From assembly GCF_019059575.1 (NCBI RefSeq), contig NW_024882800.1, positions 62,001-126,000 on the forward strand: a DNA stretch of 64,000 bases, written 5' to 3'. Positions 48,707-58,661 of the stretch are shown in pieces. The stretch is from Amphibalanus amphitrite. Lineage: Eukaryota > Arthropoda > Thecostraca > Balanomorpha > Balanidae. The position numbers were made by a program, and so were the translations under genes. The notes beneath the pieces were generated by a model. It was given only the letters and a program-made list of their open reading frames with translations. It was not told the DNA's origin and did not search any database. How positions within the stretch are numbered: the stretch's first letter is position 1; every line of letters begins with the position of its first letter.

Positions 48707-49149
48707 TGAGTTTGGGGGGGACGTCCCCCTTCCATTCTGAGAGTGGGGGGGGACGCGTCCCCCCGTCCCCCCCGGTGGCGGCGCCCATGCTTCTAGCTGC
48801 CATATTTATTGTTGGATTAACTAGAAATTCACCATACATACTCAAAAATGTATGGTCTTTCGTATAGTGAAAGAAAAAAGAAAATCGGCCGGTAACTTTT
48901 TGAGTTATCGGCGTGTAAGCGCAAAAAATCGCTAATATGGCAGATTTGACCACATTTGACCTCATTTGACCTTGAAGATATTGACCTAGGGTCATGAAAT
49001 TCACACACAACAGAGGTCCCCAAGGCTTTCACCTACCCTCTAAATTTCGGCTTCCTAGCTCCACTGGGAGCTGAGATCTTAGGGGGGGCGACATCCGCCC
49101 CCCCTTCCACTGGGCGTAGTACTCGCAACCCTTCCACTGCGCGTGTTAA

Positions 49150-49896
49150 ATGACTGTGAACTGTTGAATGGCTAGGAACCCTCAATCTCTCACGTCACGC
49201 AAGTGCCGCTACGCTGTAGTAGCTCAGCCGGGCCACTCTCGATATTAGCTACCGATGATGCTTATATAATAGGCACGGCATTGACCAACCCTTTCTGGAA
49301 AAACGTCTCTAAGTCGAAATATCTGGCACTCATGCATTGGGTATTATCATGCAGCGAGGCTCTCGTTGTGTTATTGCTTGCAGAAGGAATGGATGAATAA
49401 ATCCAAAGAGTTTAGTATGGAACGACATTCAAATATATCACGTCATTGACTTACAATGCAGGATGGGGGGAGGTCAAAGGCATCATCTGACCTATCGGTC
49501 GACATAAATCACTTGAAACATTTGTTAGCAACGGGACCTGCCATAAAGCTCATAGGATGCCTTGTGAGTTTGCTTTGGTTAATATTTTACATTTGCAGTT
49601 TGCTGACAGTGAATATCAATTAATTCAAAATCAAATTTTAGATAAGTAAAGATTTAAGTTTTCCAAAAGGCTATGACGTAACCTACTAGGTGATCGGCAA
49701 ATCGAACTTCTAAAACATTACTTTTGAGCCCTAAGAACGTCTCCATGTTTATATTTTTACTTTATCATGACGTCCCACTACAAAGATTTAAGTACAACCT
49801 CTGATCACTCTCAAAGCAACTTGAAATGTTTCCCGTCACGGTCCACTTTTTGTCTCTCCCTTTCCCGTGCTGAGGAGAAGCGCTCCTGTTTTCTCC
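49150..49896. other. Intergenic, nothing recognised
   Basis: A+T-rich stretch to the right of the interrupted MITE with no supported gene or repeat ends. Confidence 0.4.
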
Positions 49897-50340
49897 TTAA
49901 GCCCTCTGTCCAACCTCTGACTGACGGTCTGACTGACCGGGCGGGGAGGTTCGGCGTCGCTCACGCCAGAGCCCCGAGCCCCCGCGAGAGCTCTGAGAGC
50001 TGCGAGACTCACCTGTTCGAGCCGAGGCCAGGTGGCGTCTGATGCCACCCCGGCACCGACGCAGCCTCTTGTCCAACTGGCTCCAGCGGCGGGTCAGTGA
50101 CCGAACGACCCGGCACGACCGTCCCTCCGACGCTCCGTCACAGAGAGGGCTAGCTGGTTGGACCGGTACCCTCCCCACTCCCCCGCTGCCGGTGATCCGG
50201 CCGACCCTGCGCGACCCGCGCCGGTCAGGCCGGTCTCGACGTCCCGACGTCCCGACGCCCGCACTTCCCCGAACCCCCGGTAGCTCGACCCGGTGTGACA
50301 CCGCTCTGACGGGAGCGGTGGGGCTGGGAGGCTGACGGTT
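49897..50340 (-). other. GC- and CpG-rich island with a minus-strand splice donor
   Basis: A sharp rise in G+C against its A+T-rich surroundings. On the minus strand a strong donor (GAACAG then GTGAGTCTCG; exon would end at 50013) follows a long open stretch. Both strands stay open because of composition. One reading is a promoter with a 5' non-coding exon for the minus-strand chitinase, whose coding exon 1 needs an upstream exon. Another is an exon of an unidentified gene. Neither can be settled from sequence. Confidence 0.3.
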
Positions 50341-51534
50341 TTGCTGGCCGAACAGTAGATTTTAACTTTCTAGAGTCGAAAAACTTTTTAATCCGAGAAA
50401 ACCATGTTCAAGCCTTGGTGTAGGTGCATATTCTTTTGACGTTTTTCGTTTGTGATAAGCTTGAAATATGTCGATTTTTGCAATTTTTCATATATATATC
50501 ATTTTTGACGAAAATCATATGTTGTCAGAAAATTTTGATTAAATTGCCTAAATCTTTTAAAAAAGACGCCGAAATAATATCCGACAAAGTTTTAAAAGCT
50601 TCACGCTGATAGCCGAAGCAGTTTATGAGTTATTTAAGAAATCCGGATGTTGGGTCGAATCCCCCCCCCCCGTGGTAGGTAAGTCCCTCAGACAGTGGTG
50701 GGTAAGAACTTTGAACGGTTGATCAGGGTGACAGGATGCATACAACTTATTCCAGGCCTGGCCTGGCCTGGCCCGCATACAACTTATCCCAGGCCAACCC
50801 TCGTCGGGCCTGGTTTTCTACACACCCCTTGCCGTTTCACCCCTAATTAAGAGCCTCGCAGATAAACGAGCTTGTGCGCCGTTAGGAGACGCAACGATAG
50901 GTACCCCATTTTAACCCTCGCCCCGCTTGGGGGCCAATATGGCCCCCCCTGTGGTTTTTCCTGAATAGCAAGAAAACGGCGACGCGCAGCGCCACTAAAT
51001 TTCCAGTACCTTCACGGAAATTGATTTGACACATTCACACAAAATTTCAAATCTTAGTTTACCTTAAGTCAGGAGTTATTAAGATCAAACTGAGGTCATG
51101 TTCGAGCAAAAATGAGCAAAAACAGTTAACAAGCAATTTCAAAGTTCTTTATGTGGTCGTGTAAAGAAAAGACGGTGCTACAAAACTGTTATCTCGAATT
51201 TTTCAAAATTTTGTGATTTTGACCTCCAAAATAAAAAATCACAACTTACAAAAAAAAAATCCCAAAGTATTTTTTCGAATTTCGAAAAAAACGGAATATA
51301 TATGATAGTTCCTGCGCTCTTCTATCAACATACGAAAGTTCAACCTACCTCCCTTTTTGGCCAAGTTATAGGGACGACACTGTTCAAAATTGATGTCAAA
51401 TTTTTGAACTCATTTTTTTTTAGCAATTCTAGACCACCTAGCGCAAAACAAAGACCACTATTAGACTCCCCGTGAGGAGCTGCATCGAATCGATATCTTT
51501 TTTATGCAAAAATATCCATTTTGAAATTTGATCT

Positions 51535-51712
51535 TGTTGTGGTATCGGCCGCCCGGGTTGACCTTGACCGCCCCTGACCCAGCGGGCCGGGCGGCGGGCG
51601 GCGCGAGCGGGCAGTGTGGAGCGAGACGAGCTCGAGTGCGGGTGCGGTGCGCGCCAATAAAGTACAGTGATTGTGAGACGCGTGTGTGACGGCCGAGGCG
51701 CGGAACAGAACA
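51535..51712 (+). repeat. 5' LTR of the Ty3/gypsy element
   Basis: 178 bp from TG to CA. CCAATAAAGT near 51650 holds an AATAAA-type signal. Unusually short for a gypsy-type LTR and very GC-rich. Confidence 0.95.
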
Positions 51713-51805
51713 TGGCGCGGTCGGTAGTGTTATCGCCGTTGTGATTCCGAGACGACCTGACCTTCCCATCGCTGTACCAGACCGCTCAGACCGCTCTACT
51801 CTGCC

Positions 51806-54800
51806 ATGGGGGACCACGAGCAACTGGAGAGGCTGACGGCGCTGATGGTCCAACAGTCCGAGCAGGCCGCGCAGCGGGAGGAGCGCCTGGCTGCCATGCT
51901 GGAGCGGGCCCTCGCCAGCCAGACGCAGCCGCCGGCTGCGCGGAGCGCGGCGGCCGTCATCGAGGGTGGACAGCCCGCTACCATCGCCGCCGCGACCACC
52001 ACCGCTCCGCTGGCGAAGCTCCCATCCGGCGCCATCACGGCGCCCCACCTGACCTCTTCCGCGTCTCTCAAGGAGTTCGGCGCCTGGCGCCAGAAGTTCG
52101 CCGACTTCCAGTTACTCACCCGCCTGGGCACGCTCTCCATCGACGAGCAGAAAGCGACGCTGACATCACTGCTCGACGACGAGTGGACGCGCACGCTTCG
52201 GTACAGCCTCCAGGTACCCCAGGACGCCAACTTGGAGACTGTCCTAGACATCATGGAGGCCCATCTGCGTGGACAGCGGAGCATCATCCTGGATCGTAGA
52301 GACTTCTACTCGCGGATTCAAGAGCCGGATGAAATGTTCGATGATTTCCTGTCGTCTATTAAAGAAATCGCCGCGTATTGTGATTTTTGCGATGTTTGCG
52401 TTGACGATCAGTATCGTGACAGAGTCGTGGTGGGTACACGCGACGAGGAAGCGCTGAAGCGTATGCTGCACGAGCCCAAGCTGACTTTGCAGAAGGCCAT
52501 AGACATTTGCCGTGCTTGTGAATCGGCGAACACAAACAGCGCGGCGATACTCGGCGAGCCGGCCAGCGTGACACGTGTGTCGGCGTATCGTCGGTCTCAA
52601 GCCTCTCTCCGCTCGGACAGCTCGCGCCGGGGCGATCTCTGTCGGCGCTGCGGCCGGCCACGTCATGCCGATGGAGTACGCTGCCCCGCCACGGACGCAT
52701 CGTGTCACACGTGTGGCGGCACCGGCCATTTCTCCGCGGCGTGCGCCACCCAGCCGGCTGACCGCGGGGCCCGTGGCGGCAGCGGCCGCGGCTGGCAGGG
52801 CGCCAGGTCACGTGACGGCGCGGCCGGTGACCAGCCGTCCGGCCGCGGCCGGCCAAGGTCACACCGCGGGCGGGACGCGGGCCCCGGTCCCGGCCTTGGC
52901 GCCGCGCCAGCGCACGTGAGCGCGGCCGGTGACCGTTCTGGAGTTCGACAGCTCATCGGAGACATCCACGTGGACCAGCTAGCTACGCGCCGGACGCCGC
53001 GGGTCGAACTGATGCTCACTCACCCGTCCGGCTCTGCCGCTGTTTCATGCGTGCCCGACACCGGCGCTGAGGCGACGGTAATGGGCGCTGAAATGGCCGC
53101 GTCACTCAGCATCCCGCTGCAGACGACACCCTCCTCGGGCTCTGCAGTCAAGTTTTCGTCTGCTGGAAACACGCCCCTGACCTGTATCGGCCAGTTTGGT
53201 GCCACGGTGACCCTGGGCGACAGCGAGATCTACACGACAGTCTACGTGCTGCAAGAGGTCACCGGTCTCCTGCTCGGCTGGTGTGACGCCGTGCGCCTGC
53301 GGATTCTGCCCGCTGACTTCCCGGCCCAAATACCTGCCGCCACCTGGCGTCGCCAGTCAGTGCCGGATCCAGCAAGGGCATCTCACGACAGTGGATCCCG
53401 TATCCGCTCACGATCGGCTAGCGCGCACGATCGGCAGCCCGTATCCAGCGGACCGCTGGCGACATCTATCGACACGCTGCAATCGCCACCTACCGGTTAC
53501 CCGCTACCACGTACCGTGGGTGCCGGAGCGTCACGTGCCGCTGGAGCCGTGGCATGCCGGGCGGGTACGTTGAGCGATGACGGAGCATCTGCAGGCGGAC
53601 TGGTGGACTCCGTGGGCGGCCGGGCGACTGCAGCGACAGATGCAGGAGCCGCAACACTCAGCGCAGCAGAGCCGGGGCCCAGTTTGGAGACGCAAGTTTC
53701 TCTGCCCGCGTGGGATCACGATTACGATCCATCAGATGACGTCATCCGGAGTCACGAAGCAGCCATAAGACGTCACTTCCGAGTGGTGTTCGACGGTAAC
53801 GATGAGCTGCGCGAGATGACTGGCGGCCCCATGGTCATCGAGCTGACAGAGGACGCGGTCCCCACCGCTCTCACAGCCGCCAGAACTATCCCATACTGCT
53901 GGCGTGAGCAAATCAGGAGCCAACTGGACGAACTGGTGGCCAAGGGCATCGCAGCCCCGGTGGACTACCCTACAGAGTGGTGCCACCCCATGGTGCCCAT
54001 TCCAAAACGCCAGGGAGGAGCCAGGCTGGTCGTGGACATGACCGCCATCAACAGATTCGTAAAGCGGCCCACCTATCCCGTCAGGCCGATTCACGACTCG
54101 GTGGCGTCCATCGACGGAGACACGCGATGGCTGACCACTCTGGATGCCGCCATGGGCTACTTTCAGGTCCCGATTGCCGAGGAGTCGCAAGATCTCACCT
54201 GCTTTATCACCCCGTGGGGCAGGATGAAGTTCCTGAGGGCCCCGATGGGCCTCGTATCCTCGGGCGACGAGTATAATCGGCGAGGTGACGCAGCACTCGG
54301 TGATATTCCGCGGACTCTGAAAATCGTGGATGACCTCCTTCTGCATGACGCCACGTATCGCGCCCATCTCGCCCATGTGATCGCCGTGCTTCAGCGCTGC
54401 CAGGAGACGGGCATCACGATCAACCCACGAAAATTCCAGTTCGCGCAGCCGTCACTGGACTACTGCGGCTATCGCATCTCTGGACAAGGCTACACTGTGG
54501 ACAATCGCAAGCTGCAGGCGATCTCCGAGTTCCCACGGCCGGAGAATCTCACCGATCTCAGGTCCTTCCTGGGGCTCACCAATCAGCTGGCTGGATTCTC
54601 ATCGGAGATCGCCAGTGCGGCTCAGCCCCTCCGTGACCTGCTGAAGCAGCGCACCGTCTGGAACTGGACCGTGCAGCACGAGGAGGCATTCAATGCCGTC
54701 AAAGGGGCGCTGGTGGCGCCACCTGTGCTCGCCTTTTTTGACCCACAGCTGCCTACGGTGCTGCGGACGGACTCGGCTCGCACCCGCGGCTTAGGCTTCG

Positions 54801-56602
54801 TTCTCCAGCAGCGCCACGGAGATGTGTGGAAGATGGTTCAATGTGGGTCTCGCTTCCTCACAGACACCGAGTCGCGTTACGCAGTGGTGGAGCTTGAGTG
54901 TCTGGCGTGCCTGTGGGCCCTTCGGAAATGTCACATATTTCTGGCAGGCCTTCCTCACTTCGACCTGGTCGTAGACCACCGCCCGCTCATCCCCATCTTG
55001 AATTCCAAACGCCTGTCAGAGATCGACAACCCTCGCCTCCAGCGGATGCGTGAGAAAATGTCTCTCTACAGCTTCACCGCCACCTGGCAGAAAGGAGCAT
55101 CACACTGCATCCCGGACGCCCTGTCACGCGCACCTGTCTGTGATCCCGCTCCGGGAGACGAGGCCGCCGAGGTGACGGACGCGCTGCACGACGCCGTGGT
55201 CGCCGCCCTCACTGCGACCTCCGAGGACGGCATCTTGGTCGCCCCGCTGCAAGACCGGACTTTGGACTCAGTCCGGGCAGCGGCCGCCCGTGACCCGGAG
55301 TACCGCGAGCTCCGTGACGTCATCTTTACAGGATTTCCCGAGCACCGGCACGAACTGTCACCAGCGCTGCGGCCGTACTGGGGAGTCCGCTCCATGCTTG
55401 CAGTGGACGACGGCCTCATCGTCTACGGCGCGAGACTGGTAATCCCGTCCAGCCTGCGCCGTGACGTTCTCCACCGGCTCCATGATGCTCATCAAGGAAT
55501 GGAGAAGACCAAACGCCGCGCGCGTCTCTCCGTCTACTGGCCGGGGATAGACAGAGATATCTGTAACACCGTCTCGGCATGCCAGAGCTGCCGACAACTC
55601 GCCGCCAGTCACCAGAACGAGCCGCTATGGCGAGATGAAGCCCGGCCGACCCGCGCGTTCGAGTCCGTGTCGGCAGACTACTTTCACGTTGCGGGCCGGA
55701 CCTACCTCGTCTACGTCGACAGGCTGTCGGGGTGGCCGTACGTGACGGTCTGCCCTCGGACAGCTTCGGCTGATCACCTGGTGACACAGCTGAGACAGCT
55801 CTTCTCCCAGACTGGCGTGCCAGCTGTACTGCGAACGGACGGAGGTCCGCAGTTCGCCTCCTCGACGCTTCGCAGATTCTTGGATCGGTGGGGAGTGCTT
55901 CACGAGATGTCATCTCCTCATTACGCCCGATCCAACGGTCACGCCGAGGCCACCGTCAAAACCGTGAAGAAAATCGTCGTGGCTGCGTCGGCGAGCGGAC
56001 GGCTGGATGACGACCTGCTCGATCGCGGCCTGCTAGAGCTGCGAAACACACCACGGGCAGACGGCAGGTCACCAGCTCAAATCCTGTTCGGCCACCCGCT
56101 GAGGTCCGGCGTGCCCACTCATCATCGGGCGTTCGCGCCCGAATGGCAGCGTGCCGCCGACGCGTGCGACGCCAGAGCCACCGCTCTTCGACATGACGTC
56201 CGGTGCTACCACGATGCTACCGCGCGCCCGCTCTCAGGGCTGCGCGTCGGCAGTCACGTGGACGTGCAGAATGCCGAGAGCGGTCGCTGGGACCGCACAG
56301 GCGTGATCGTCGGCGTGGGACATCGCCGAACATACCTGGTCAAGATGCCGAGCGGCCGCATATACTGGAGAAACAGACGGTTACTCCGACCGCACCGCCC
56401 CATGCTAGCCAGCAGCGCGGGGCCACCTACGGAGATCGACCCCAGTGGGGAGCAGAGTCCCCCGGCCGGGCGTATGGCGTTACCTCAGCCACATTCTCGT
56501 CTAGAGACACCGGAGCCCACGGCGGAGCCCCGTCGGAGCAGCCGTCAGCGTCGAGAGCCTCAGCGGCTGCTGGTCCGTTGGGATGCGCACACATATGACT
56601 GA
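51806..56602 (+). CDS. Ty3/gypsy Gag-Pol polyprotein, 1598 residues
   Basis: A single frame with gag and pol fused, no frameshift. The Gag part has a zinc knuckle at residues 300-313 (CHTCGGTGHFSAAC, CX2CX4HX4C). The protease active site is DTGAEA at 418-423. Reverse transcriptase runs about 660-850, with PIPKRQGGARLVVDM, TLDAAMGYFQVPI and the active-site IVDD at 840-843 (the Y of YxDD is replaced). RNase H starts near 985 (RTDSART, D989) and has EL-ECLACLWALRK and DHRPL. Integrase has an HHCC-type zinc region (about 1220-1270) and D1291, D1345 and E1381, giving exact DD35E spacing. A GPY/F-like region follows near 1480. PR-RT-RH-IN order places it in Ty3/gypsy (Metaviridae). All catalytic acidic residues are present. 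It is self-contained; its base composition matches its own LTRs more than the flanks. Confidence 0.95.
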   Translation: MGDHEQLERLTALMVQQSEQAAQREERLAAMLERALASQTQPPAARSAAAVIEGGQPATIAAATTTAPLAKLPSGAITAPHLTSSASLKEFGAWRQKFADFQLLTRLGTLSIDEQKATLTSLLDDEWTRTLRYSLQVPQDANLETVLDIMEAHLRGQRSIILDRRDFYSRIQEPDEMFDDFLSSIKEIAAYCDFCDVCVDDQYRDRVVVGTRDEEALKRMLHEPKLTLQKAIDICRACESANTNSAAILGEPASVTRVSAYRRSQASLRSDSSRRGDLCRRCGRPRHADGVRCPATDASCHTCGGTGHFSAACATQPADRGARGGSGRGWQGARSRDGAAGDQPSGRGRPRSHRGRDAGPGPGLGAAPAHVSAAGDRSGVRQLIGDIHVDQLATRRTPRVELMLTHPSGSAAVSCVPDTGAEATVMGAEMAASLSIPLQTTPSSGSAVKFSSAGNTPLTCIGQFGATVTLGDSEIYTTVYVLQEVTGLLLGWCDAVRLRILPADFPAQIPAATWRRQSVPDPARASHDSGSRIRSRSASAHDRQPVSSGPLATSIDTLQSPPTGYPLPRTVGAGASRAAGAVACRAGTLSDDGASAGGLVDSVGGRATAATDAGAATLSAAEPGPSLETQVSLPAWDHDYDPSDDVIRSHEAAIRRHFRVVFDGNDELREMTGGPMVIELTEDAVPTALTAARTIPYCWREQIRSQLDELVAKGIAAPVDYPTEWCHPMVPIPKRQGGARLVVDMTAINRFVKRPTYPVRPIHDSVASIDGDTRWLTTLDAAMGYFQVPIAEESQDLTCFITPWGRMKFLRAPMGLVSSGDEYNRRGDAALGDIPRTLKIVDDLLLHDATYRAHLAHVIAVLQRCQETGITINPRKFQFAQPSLDYCGYRISGQGYTVDNRKLQAISEFPRPENLTDLRSFLGLTNQLAGFSSEIASAAQPLRDLLKQRTVWNWTVQHEEAFNAVKGALVAPPVLAFFDPQLPTVLRTDSARTRGLGFVLQQRHGDVWKMVQCGSRFLTDTESRYAVVELECLACLWALRKCHIFLAGLPHFDLVVDHRPLIPILNSKRLSEIDNPRLQRMREKMSLYSFTATWQKGASHCIPDALSRAPVCDPAPGDEAAEVTDALHDAVVAALTATSEDGILVAPLQDRTLDSVRAAAARDPEYRELRDVIFTGFPEHRHELSPALRPYWGVRSMLAVDDGLIVYGARLVIPSSLRRDVLHRLHDAHQGMEKTKRRARLSVYWPGIDRDICNTVSACQSCRQLAASHQNEPLWRDEARPTRAFESVSADYFHVAGRTYLVYVDRLSGWPYVTVCPRTASADHLVTQLRQLFSQTGVPAVLRTDGGPQFASSTLRRFLDRWGVLHEMSSPHYARSNGHAEATVKTVKKIVVAASASGRLDDDLLDRGLLELRNTPRADGRSPAQILFGHPLRSGVPTHHRAFAPEWQRAADACDARATALRHDVRCYHDATARPLSGLRVGSHVDVQNAESGRWDRTGVIVGVGHRRTYLVKMPSGRIYWRNRRLLRPHRPMLASSAGPPTEIDPSGEQSPPAGRMALPQPHSRLETPEPTAEPRRSSRQRREPQRLLVRWDAHTYD

Positions 56603-56811
56603 TGCTCCATACCTGTGTGTACGTATAGATGTTAACCTGGTCTGCTGTTAACGCGGTGAACTGTTTTGTTTGCTGGTGTGTTTGTTTTGCCCCTTTGTTT
56701 GCGTTTATTGGTCCGTCTGTCGTTTGTTGCTTTGTTTCGGGTTTATGTTGTTTGAAGACGTTCGCCCCTCGTCTCACCTCTTTATATCGTGGCGAACATC
56801 TTGAGGGGAGG

Positions 56812-56989
56812 TGTTGTGGTATCGGCCGCCCGGGTTGACCTTGACCGCCCCTGACCCAGCGGGCCGGGCGGCGGGCGGCGCGAGCGGGCAGTGTGGAGCG
56901 AGACGAGCTCGAGTGCGGGTGCGGTGCGCGCCAATAAAGTACAGTGATTGTGAGACGCGTGTGTGACGGCCGAGGCGCGGAACAGAACA
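56812..56989 (+). repeat. 3' LTR of the Ty3/gypsy element
   Basis: 178 bp, no difference from the 5' LTR in my reading, preceded directly by the purine tract and followed by the GATCT duplication. Confidence 0.95.
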
Positions 56990-56994
56990 GATCT

Positions 56995-57234
56995 TGACTC
57001 TTGTAGTGTTCTGTGCTAAGCGCTCGGCGTAGCAGCCGCGGCGTGGTGCGGCCCGCCAGACCGCACCCCGCGTGACCACGTTTGCGTGACGTCATCCGCC
57101 CTGAGGCGGTGCGCCCGGTCACCGGGCGCGGCCGGCTGCGCCCGGCCAGTGAGCTGTGGGCGTGCCTGAACGCCGGGCGTGTGAGGGCCTGAGAGTCTGA
57201 GACGAGCTGCAATACAAGTTCAGCAAACATTACA
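56995..57234. mobile_element. Candidate solo LTR of a second element at the same site
   Basis: 240 bp starting TGACTCTTG and ending AACATTACA, bounded on both sides by GATCT (56990-56994 and 57235-57239). TG...CA ends plus the same 5-bp flank fit a solo LTR from an element other than the gypsy copy next to it. It has CAATACAAG near its end and a GC-rich body. No internal region or second LTR is present, so the call rests on termini and flanks alone. Confidence 0.5.
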
Positions 57235-58479
57235 GATCTAATTTGGCCTAATTCAGGTCAACCCGCGACCTCTGAGGTCTGGTCAATTGACCCAAGGAAC
57301 GGTTTCGGTTTTTGGTAAATAGCTTCGTTAAAATGGTTTCAGAGCCGCGATTTTCGCACCATCGCGCTCTCCATCTCCAGGCGCGTCGAATGGTATACTT
57401 GTTCTTGTTGCTCGAGTGAGGTCAATATAAGTAGTTGACCTCGGGTCAAGGTCAGGTCAGAGTCCTTCAGGTCACGAAGCTGGTCAGAAGGGGCATATAT
57501 AATTCGATTCGGCAGGTCTTCCCGAGCTCATTGGCGACTTTTTCTACTTGCTAGCTCAATTTTATCGGGAGTTATTGGCGAAAAACTCATACGACCTTAG
57601 TGACGTCATAAATGGCATCACGCAAGGTAAACAATGCAAAATGGAAGCATCAGACCTTGCAAAGAGTGCATGAAATCACGATTCCGTGTCCTTGAGATAG
57701 TTGTAGATCTTTCCAGTGGCGCCAAAATAACAGTTCTCACCTATTTCTCCCATTGTCTTATAAAGGTGAGGTCACGTACAGACCTGACCTCAGGTGACCC
57801 TTAGGAAAGATCCGAGGTATACAACTCGTGACACCTCTCGAGCTAACTAGGTCCTGTAACTTTCATTTTCCCGTGAAAGCTTCTCTGTCACTAAGGGCGT
57901 TGCGAAGTTCATGGGTCAGTGACCTGACCTGACCTAATAAAATGCAGTTCGTGTCAAAAGATCCGGCCTGAATTAAAGCTCAGGTATCAATGTCATGTGT
58001 TAAGTTTCAGCACTCTTTCTCCGGCGTGTTCCGAGCAATTACGAAAAAAACCTTAGTGGAGGCACCTGCCCCGGGGGGGGGGGGGGGATGGGGCTAATTC
58101 CCAAGGTCATTTCAAGTCATAAAAGATCATCAGCTGTTTTTCGACAATAGCTTTTGATAGAGCGATGAAGCCACTTTATAGATGTGCTCACCTTTGAGTG
58201 CTCACTGTTGACTGTTCAGTTTTTTTTTTTAAATAAATTTAGTCCGAACTCCGAACCCTTTGATAGGAAGGATTCACAAGGACAGAGCCGGCGCTAACCG
58301 AAGCTTGTTGCAGTGACCCTGCCCTCTACCCTCCGATCGTGAAATTCCGGTTTTATGGCAGAAGTTAGAGTCCAAAGTTGAACGTGCGCAATATCCGCGC
58401 ACGGCCGGTCCCCTCACTGACTTCGCCTGGCTACGGCCTACCACCAACCGCAACCATACCTGTCGGCAGGAGGCTCATT

Positions 58480-58585
58480 AATGTCAAGTGCCCGTCGCGC
58501 TTCGAACCCGGACTGTTATAACCGGGAACGCGTGCTCTCACCACGCGGAGTCCAACGCTCTACCAACTGAGCTACGGGACCGGCT
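58480..58585 (-). repeat. tRNA-like sequence, probable head of a tRNA-derived SINE
   Basis: On the minus strand: GTCCCGTAGCTCAGTTGGTA (A box TAGCTCAGTTGG at 58574-58563) and GGGTTCGAAGC (B box, about 58508-58499). The D arm is well formed. A GCGTG/CACGC stem with a 7-base loop follows, but spacing between D arm and this stem is too long and the T stem pairs poorly. This argues against a functional tRNA and for a tRNA-derived SINE or tRNA pseudogene. A downstream body (to about 58280) may belong to it. Confidence 0.55.
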
Positions 58586-58620
58586 AATTTACTTTACGGG
58601 ACCGGGACCGGCTAATTATT

Positions 58621-58661
58621 AGCTTTACGATAAGGTGTGAGTCACACCTTATCGTAAAGCT
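58621..58661. repeat. 41-bp perfect palindrome
   Basis: Two 20-base arms (AGCTTTACGATAAGGTGTGA and complement) around one central G. The right arm is the start of the 54-bp direct repeat that follows. Confidence 0.9.

Larger units (their letters stand above)
46143..48789. mobile_element. hAT-type element, non-autonomous, 8-bp target duplication
   Basis: Begins CAGGGGCGCCGCCACGG and ends with the near complement (GGTGGCGGCGCCCATG; one base off the expected CCCTG). The 8-bp sequence CTTCTAGC lies directly on both sides (46135-46142 and 48790-48797). CAGGGGCG-type ends and 8-bp duplications fit hAT. 2647 bp, with G-run hairpins inside the ends. It carries an inverted copy of the 14.8-kb modular repeat (48001-48706) and a copy of the dispersed repeat at 17383. 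No transposase is recognisable. Confidence 0.85.
45633..49149. mobile_element. TTAA-flanked MITE interrupted by a hAT-type element
   Basis: Inverted ends TTAACACGCGCAGTGGAAGG (plus G) and the exact complement at the right, bounded by TTAA at 45633-45636 and 49146-49149. Total 3517 bp, but 2655 bp of it are the hAT-type insertion with its duplicated site, leaving about 0.86 kb, the size of the other family members. A subterminal G/C hairpin and a TTCGCCAATAACTCGCG motif are shared with the family. Confidence 0.82.
51535..56989 (+). mobile_element. Complete Ty3/gypsy LTR retrotransposon
   Basis: 5455 bp: two 178-bp LTRs (TGTTGTGG...GAACAGAACA) that I read as identical, and a 5-bp target duplication GATCT at 51530-51534 and 56990-56994. 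A primer-binding site beginning TGGCGCGG abuts the 5' LTR at 51713. One gag-pol frame follows (51806-56602), then a short 3' region and a purine tract (GAGGGGAGG) touching the 3' LTR. No env-like frame. Identical LTRs, a perfect duplication and an open frame point to a recent, potentially active insertion. Confidence 0.96.
50911..58090. mobile_element. TTAA-MITE relative split by LTR insertions (right end not found)
   Basis: The left end is TTAACCCTCGCCCCGCTTGG followed by a G/C hairpin and TTTTTCCTGAATAGC; ACGGCGACGCGCAGCGCC follows. Sequence up to 51534 runs parallel to 61190-61830 (shared CTGCATC...TTTTT and AAATTTGA landmarks). After the LTR elements, 57240-58090 continues with AGGTCA-rich family-type sequence and ends near a long G run at about 58070. 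I did not find the matching TTAA right end, so the outer limit is uncertain. Confidence 0.45.

Noticed and set aside
56427-57230. 267-codon minus-strand frame across the end of the gypsy element
   Set aside because: It spans the gag-pol end, the 3' LTR and the adjacent segment in antisense, which no single gene would do.
58480-58585. Functional tRNA gene
   Set aside because: A and B boxes are good, but the spacing after the D arm is too long and the T stem does not pair; treated as tRNA-derived repeat.
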